A stretch of DNA of 64,000 nucleotides from Cellulomonas sp. HZM (lineage in GTDB: Bacteria; Actinomycetota; Actinomycetes; Actinomycetales; Cellulomonadaceae), in the NCBI RefSeq assembly GCF_000708885.1, contig NZ_JEOE01000017.1, forward strand, positions 1-64,000, given 5' to 3'. Below the pieces are notes generated by a model. The model saw only the letters and a program-made list of their open reading frames with translations. It made no database searches and was not told the origin of the DNA. Numbering within the stretch: position 1 is the first letter of the stretch; each line of letters begins with the position of its first letter. Shown piece after piece: positions 61,582 through 64,000 of this stretch. Both the position numbers and the translations under genes were made by a program.

Positions 61582-64000
61582 ATGACCGCAGCCAACGGCC
61601 CGTCCAGGACGGGGCCGTCGTCCCTCGACGCCGTCGTCGAGGCGGTCCGGCGCGCCGAGACCCAGAACGCAGAGGGGCGGCCTGAGCGCGCTCGGCGGCT
61701 GCTGCGAGCGGCGTTGGCGCGGCTCGACGCGGTGGACCGCCGCAACGTCGAGCCCGCGGTGGTGCGGGCGCGTGCGCGTGCTCTGACGGAGCTGCTCAAG
61801 AGCGAGTTCGAGACGGGCCGCGCGAACGAGGCGACGGACCTGCTGGACGCGATGCTCGCTGACGGCGCGGCGAGCGTGTGGCCGGGCGTCGTCCCCGCGG
61901 TCGACGGTGCGCGCGGCCTGGCAGCGCTGCGGGCGGGACGGCACGACGAGGCGCTGAGCCGGCTCGACGCAGCGGTCGCGGCGATCGACGTGGCCGACCC
62001 GGTCGACGGCTGCCGTGCGCTGCTCAACCGCGGAGTGCTGCACCTGGAGCGGCGCGACCTGCCGCGCGCGCGGGCGGACTTCACCGAGTGCGCGCGCCGC
62101 TCGCGCGCCGCGGGCTTCGACCGTCTCGTCTTCAAGGCGGAGCACAACCTGGGTGACGTGCTGTTCCACGCGGGTCGGCTGCCGGAGGCGCTCGCGCAGA
62201 TGGAGGCCGCTGCACGCTCGCTGCCGGGTCCGCCGCGGCCGACCGCGCTGCGCGACCGCAGCGACGTGCTGCTCGAGGCAGGACTCGTGGGGGTCGCGGA
62301 CCAGACGTTGGCCGAGGCGGCCGCGATGTTCGCGGCCGAGCACCTGACGCGCGACGTCGCCGAGTGCGAGCTCGGCCGGGCGGAGTGCGCGCTGCTGCGT
62401 GGTGACCCACGGGCGGCGCGCGGGTTCGCGGCCTCCGCGCTGCGACGGTTCCGCCGCCGGGGCGACGAGGCGTGGACCGTGCGCGCGACGCTGCTCGGCC
62501 TGCAGGCCGACGTCGCGCTGCTCGCGCTCGAGCCGCCGACCACGCGCACGCGTGCAGCGTGGGCGGCATTGTCCCGGCGGGCAGCGGTGCTGCAGGACCT
62601 GTGCGAGCGCACCGGGCGCCCGGTGTGGAGCCTCGCTGCGTCGTACGTCCGCATCGAGGCGGACCTGGCTCGCGGTGCGATCGCCGACCCCGTCGCGCTC
62701 GCAGACGAGCTGGGCCCCGTGAGCCCGCGGGACGCACTCTCGGTGCGCCTGTACGGGCGTCGTGTGCGCGCGATGCTCAGCCTCGCGGCCGGTGACCCGG
62801 GCCGTGCGTCGCGCTACGTGCGTGCGGGGCAGCGCGACCTGCAGACGCACCGGGCCCGGTTCGGGTCCCTGGACCTGCGCACAGCCGGGGCGGTGCACGG
62901 CTCGGCGCTCGCCGAGCTCGACATGCGGATCGCGCTCGCGACGGGCCGCGCGGGGACCGTGCTCGAGTCGGCCGAGCGCGTGCGGTCCGTCATCGGCGGC
63001 TCGCCGCGCGTCAACCCGCCGAACGACCCGGAGACGGCCGCGCTCCTGTGGGACCTGCGCAAGCTCATCGACGAGGGCCGTGTCGCGCCGAGCCTGCCGG
63101 CCGCGGATCCCGTGCGGGTGCGCCACATGCGCGAGGCGAGCCGCCTCAAGCACGAGATCCTCGCGCGCTCGTGGCACGAGCGGGGGCGCGCGCGCGAGTC
63201 GCGTCAGGCGCGTGCGGCGGACGTCCGGACTGCGGTCGCGAGCCGGGACGGCAGCGTGCTCGTGGACGTCGTCGAGCACCACGACGAGCTGGTCGCGGTG
63301 CGGGTGGACGGCAGCGGCACGTCGCTGCACCGGCTCGGTGCCGCGGCGCCTGTCGCGGAGCTCGTGCGCAGGGTGCACGCCGACCTCGAGGTCCTCGCGA
63401 ACCCGCTCGTCCCGCGCGACCTCCGCGCCGTCGCGCACCGCTCGCTCGAGGGCGGCCTCGCGCGCATCGAGGCGCAGGTCGGCGCCGCGCTCGAGGCTCC
63501 CGACGAGCTCGTCGTCGTCGCCGCGGGGTGGCTCGGCGTGCTGCCCTGGGGGCTGCTCCCGTCCCGCGTGGGCCGCCCGACCGTCGTCGCGCCGTCCGTC
63601 CACCACTGGATGACCCACACGGGCTCCGCGTCGCACGCGGCGCCCACGGCTCGTGTCGCTGCCGTCGCGGGTCCGGGGCTGCGGCACGCCGAGGCGGAGG
63701 TCCTGGAGATCACCCGCATGTGGGACGGCGGCCGCGCGTTCGTCGGCGACGAGGCGACGGTGTCCCGGACGGCGGAGCTGCTGGCCTCGCCGGGCATCGT
63801 GCACCTCGCCGCGCACGGCCGGCACGAGCAGGACAACCCGCTGTTCTCGTCGTTGCGCCTGAGCGACGGCCCGCTGTTCGCGCACGAGCTCGACAGCGGC
63901 GGGCAGGTCCCGGGGCTCGTGCTGCTGTCCTCGTGCGAGGTCGGCCGCGCGAGCATCCGGGCCGGGGGCGAGGCGCTCGGCCTCGCGAGCGTGCTCCTGC
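61582..64000 (+). CDS. TPR-CHAT (caspase-like) protease, C-terminus cut by window end
   Basis: 806 residues visible from ATG 61582; the frame is open to the edge. The first 500 or so residues are helical pairs with TPR-like phasing (AALRAGRHDEALSRLDAAVAAI, ALLNRGVLHLERRDLPRARADFTECARRS, EHNLGDVLFHAGRLPEALAQMEAAARS). The CHAT domain occupies about 590 onward: LPWGLLPS, the catalytic His745 in HLAAHGRHEQDNPLFSSLRLSDG and the catalytic Cys785 in LLSSCEVGRA. The dyad is intact. No signal peptide or TM segment, so a cytosolic Cys protease held by a TPR scaffold. Third gene of the sigma operon. Confidence 0.88.
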   Translation, partial: MTAANGPSRTGPSSLDAVVEAVRRAETQNAEGRPERARRLLRAALARLDAVDRRNVEPAVVRARARALTELLKSEFETGRANEATDLLDAMLADGAASVWPGVVPAVDGARGLAALRAGRHDEALSRLDAAVAAIDVADPVDGCRALLNRGVLHLERRDLPRARADFTECARRSRAAGFDRLVFKAEHNLGDVLFHAGRLPEALAQMEAAARSLPGPPRPTALRDRSDVLLEAGLVGVADQTLAEAAAMFAAEHLTRDVAECELGRAECALLRGDPRAARGFAASALRRFRRRGDEAWTVRATLLGLQADVALLALEPPTTRTRAAWAALSRRAAVLQDLCERTGRPVWSLAASYVRIEADLARGAIADPVALADELGPVSPRDALSVRLYGRRVRAMLSLAAGDPGRASRYVRAGQRDLQTHRARFGSLDLRTAGAVHGSALAELDMRIALATGRAGTVLESAERVRSVIGGSPRVNPPNDPETAALLWDLRKLIDEGRVAPSLPAADPVRVRHMREASRLKHEILARSWHERGRARESRQARAADVRTAVASRDGSVLVDVVEHHDELVAVRVDGSGTSLHRLGAAAPVAELVRRVHADLEVLANPLVPRDLRAVAHRSLEGGLARIEAQVGAALEAPDELVVVAAGWLGVLPWGLLPSRVGRPTVVAPSVHHWMTHTGSASHAAPTARVAAVAGPGLRHAEAEVLEITRMWDGGRAFVGDEATVSRTAELLASPGIVHLAAHGRHEQDNPLFSSLRLSDGPLFAHELDSGGQVPGLVLLSSCEVGRASIRAGGEALGLASVLL

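Overview
The window is very GC-rich (third codon positions are almost all G or C) and comes from the chromosome of an actinobacterium. Gene content and order fit a Cellulomonas-like member of the Micrococcales: classical menaquinone genes, a complete 14-gene complex I operon, LAxTG/LxTTG-type wall anchors, a secreted glycoside hydrolase, and the conserved tRNA-Thr/tRNA-Met/rpmG/MaoC pair ... tRNA-Trp/secE/nusG/rplK/rplA block. The genus is inferred from overall resemblance only.

Layout. 0.2-2.4 kb: divergent menF and menG (menaquinone synthesis). 2.5-5.7 kb: an operon for SipW-type export, with three small exported proteins, a Ser/His signal peptidase I and a sortase-type anchored protein. 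6-24 kb: a geranylgeranyl-reductase-family flavoprotein followed by nuoA-N, mostly with ATGA/GTGA overlaps, behind a promoter carrying an iron-box-like palindrome. 24-30 kb: polyprenyl diphosphate synthase, an RDD-FHA membrane protein with a PP2C phosphatase, ferredoxin-NADP reductase and HtpX. Menaquinone head group, side chain, a quinone-type reductase and the quinone-reducing complex are thus encoded together.

30-41 kb: a large surface protein (lectin-like plus DUF11-like repeats), a PH-like membrane protein, YajQ, tRNA-Tyr, a DHA2 efflux pump with a divergent TetR regulator, and a 1105-residue secreted GH2-family enzyme. 41-57 kb: tRNA-Thr, tRNA-Met, rpmG, two MaoC-type dehydratase genes, a LacI regulator (apparently with a CTG start) facing a tandem MFS pair across a long palindrome, murB, an adenosine-deaminase-family gene, a membrane protein with a repetitive tail, an ABC-2 exporter, an aminotransferase, tRNA-Trp, secE, nusG, rplK and rplA.

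57-64 kb: the most unusual region. A cytosolic trypsin-like protease whose C-terminal half carries 30 copies of the tetrapeptide PFTE, followed by a kinase-fold protein that seems to lack catalytic residues, is divergent from an operon for a sigma-70-family factor, a small beta-domain protein and a TPR-CHAT (caspase-like) protease cut off by the window end. Identical heptamers in inverted orientation lie between the two operons. I propose this as a two-protease signalling, stress or defence module that I do not recognise as characterised; its function is inference.
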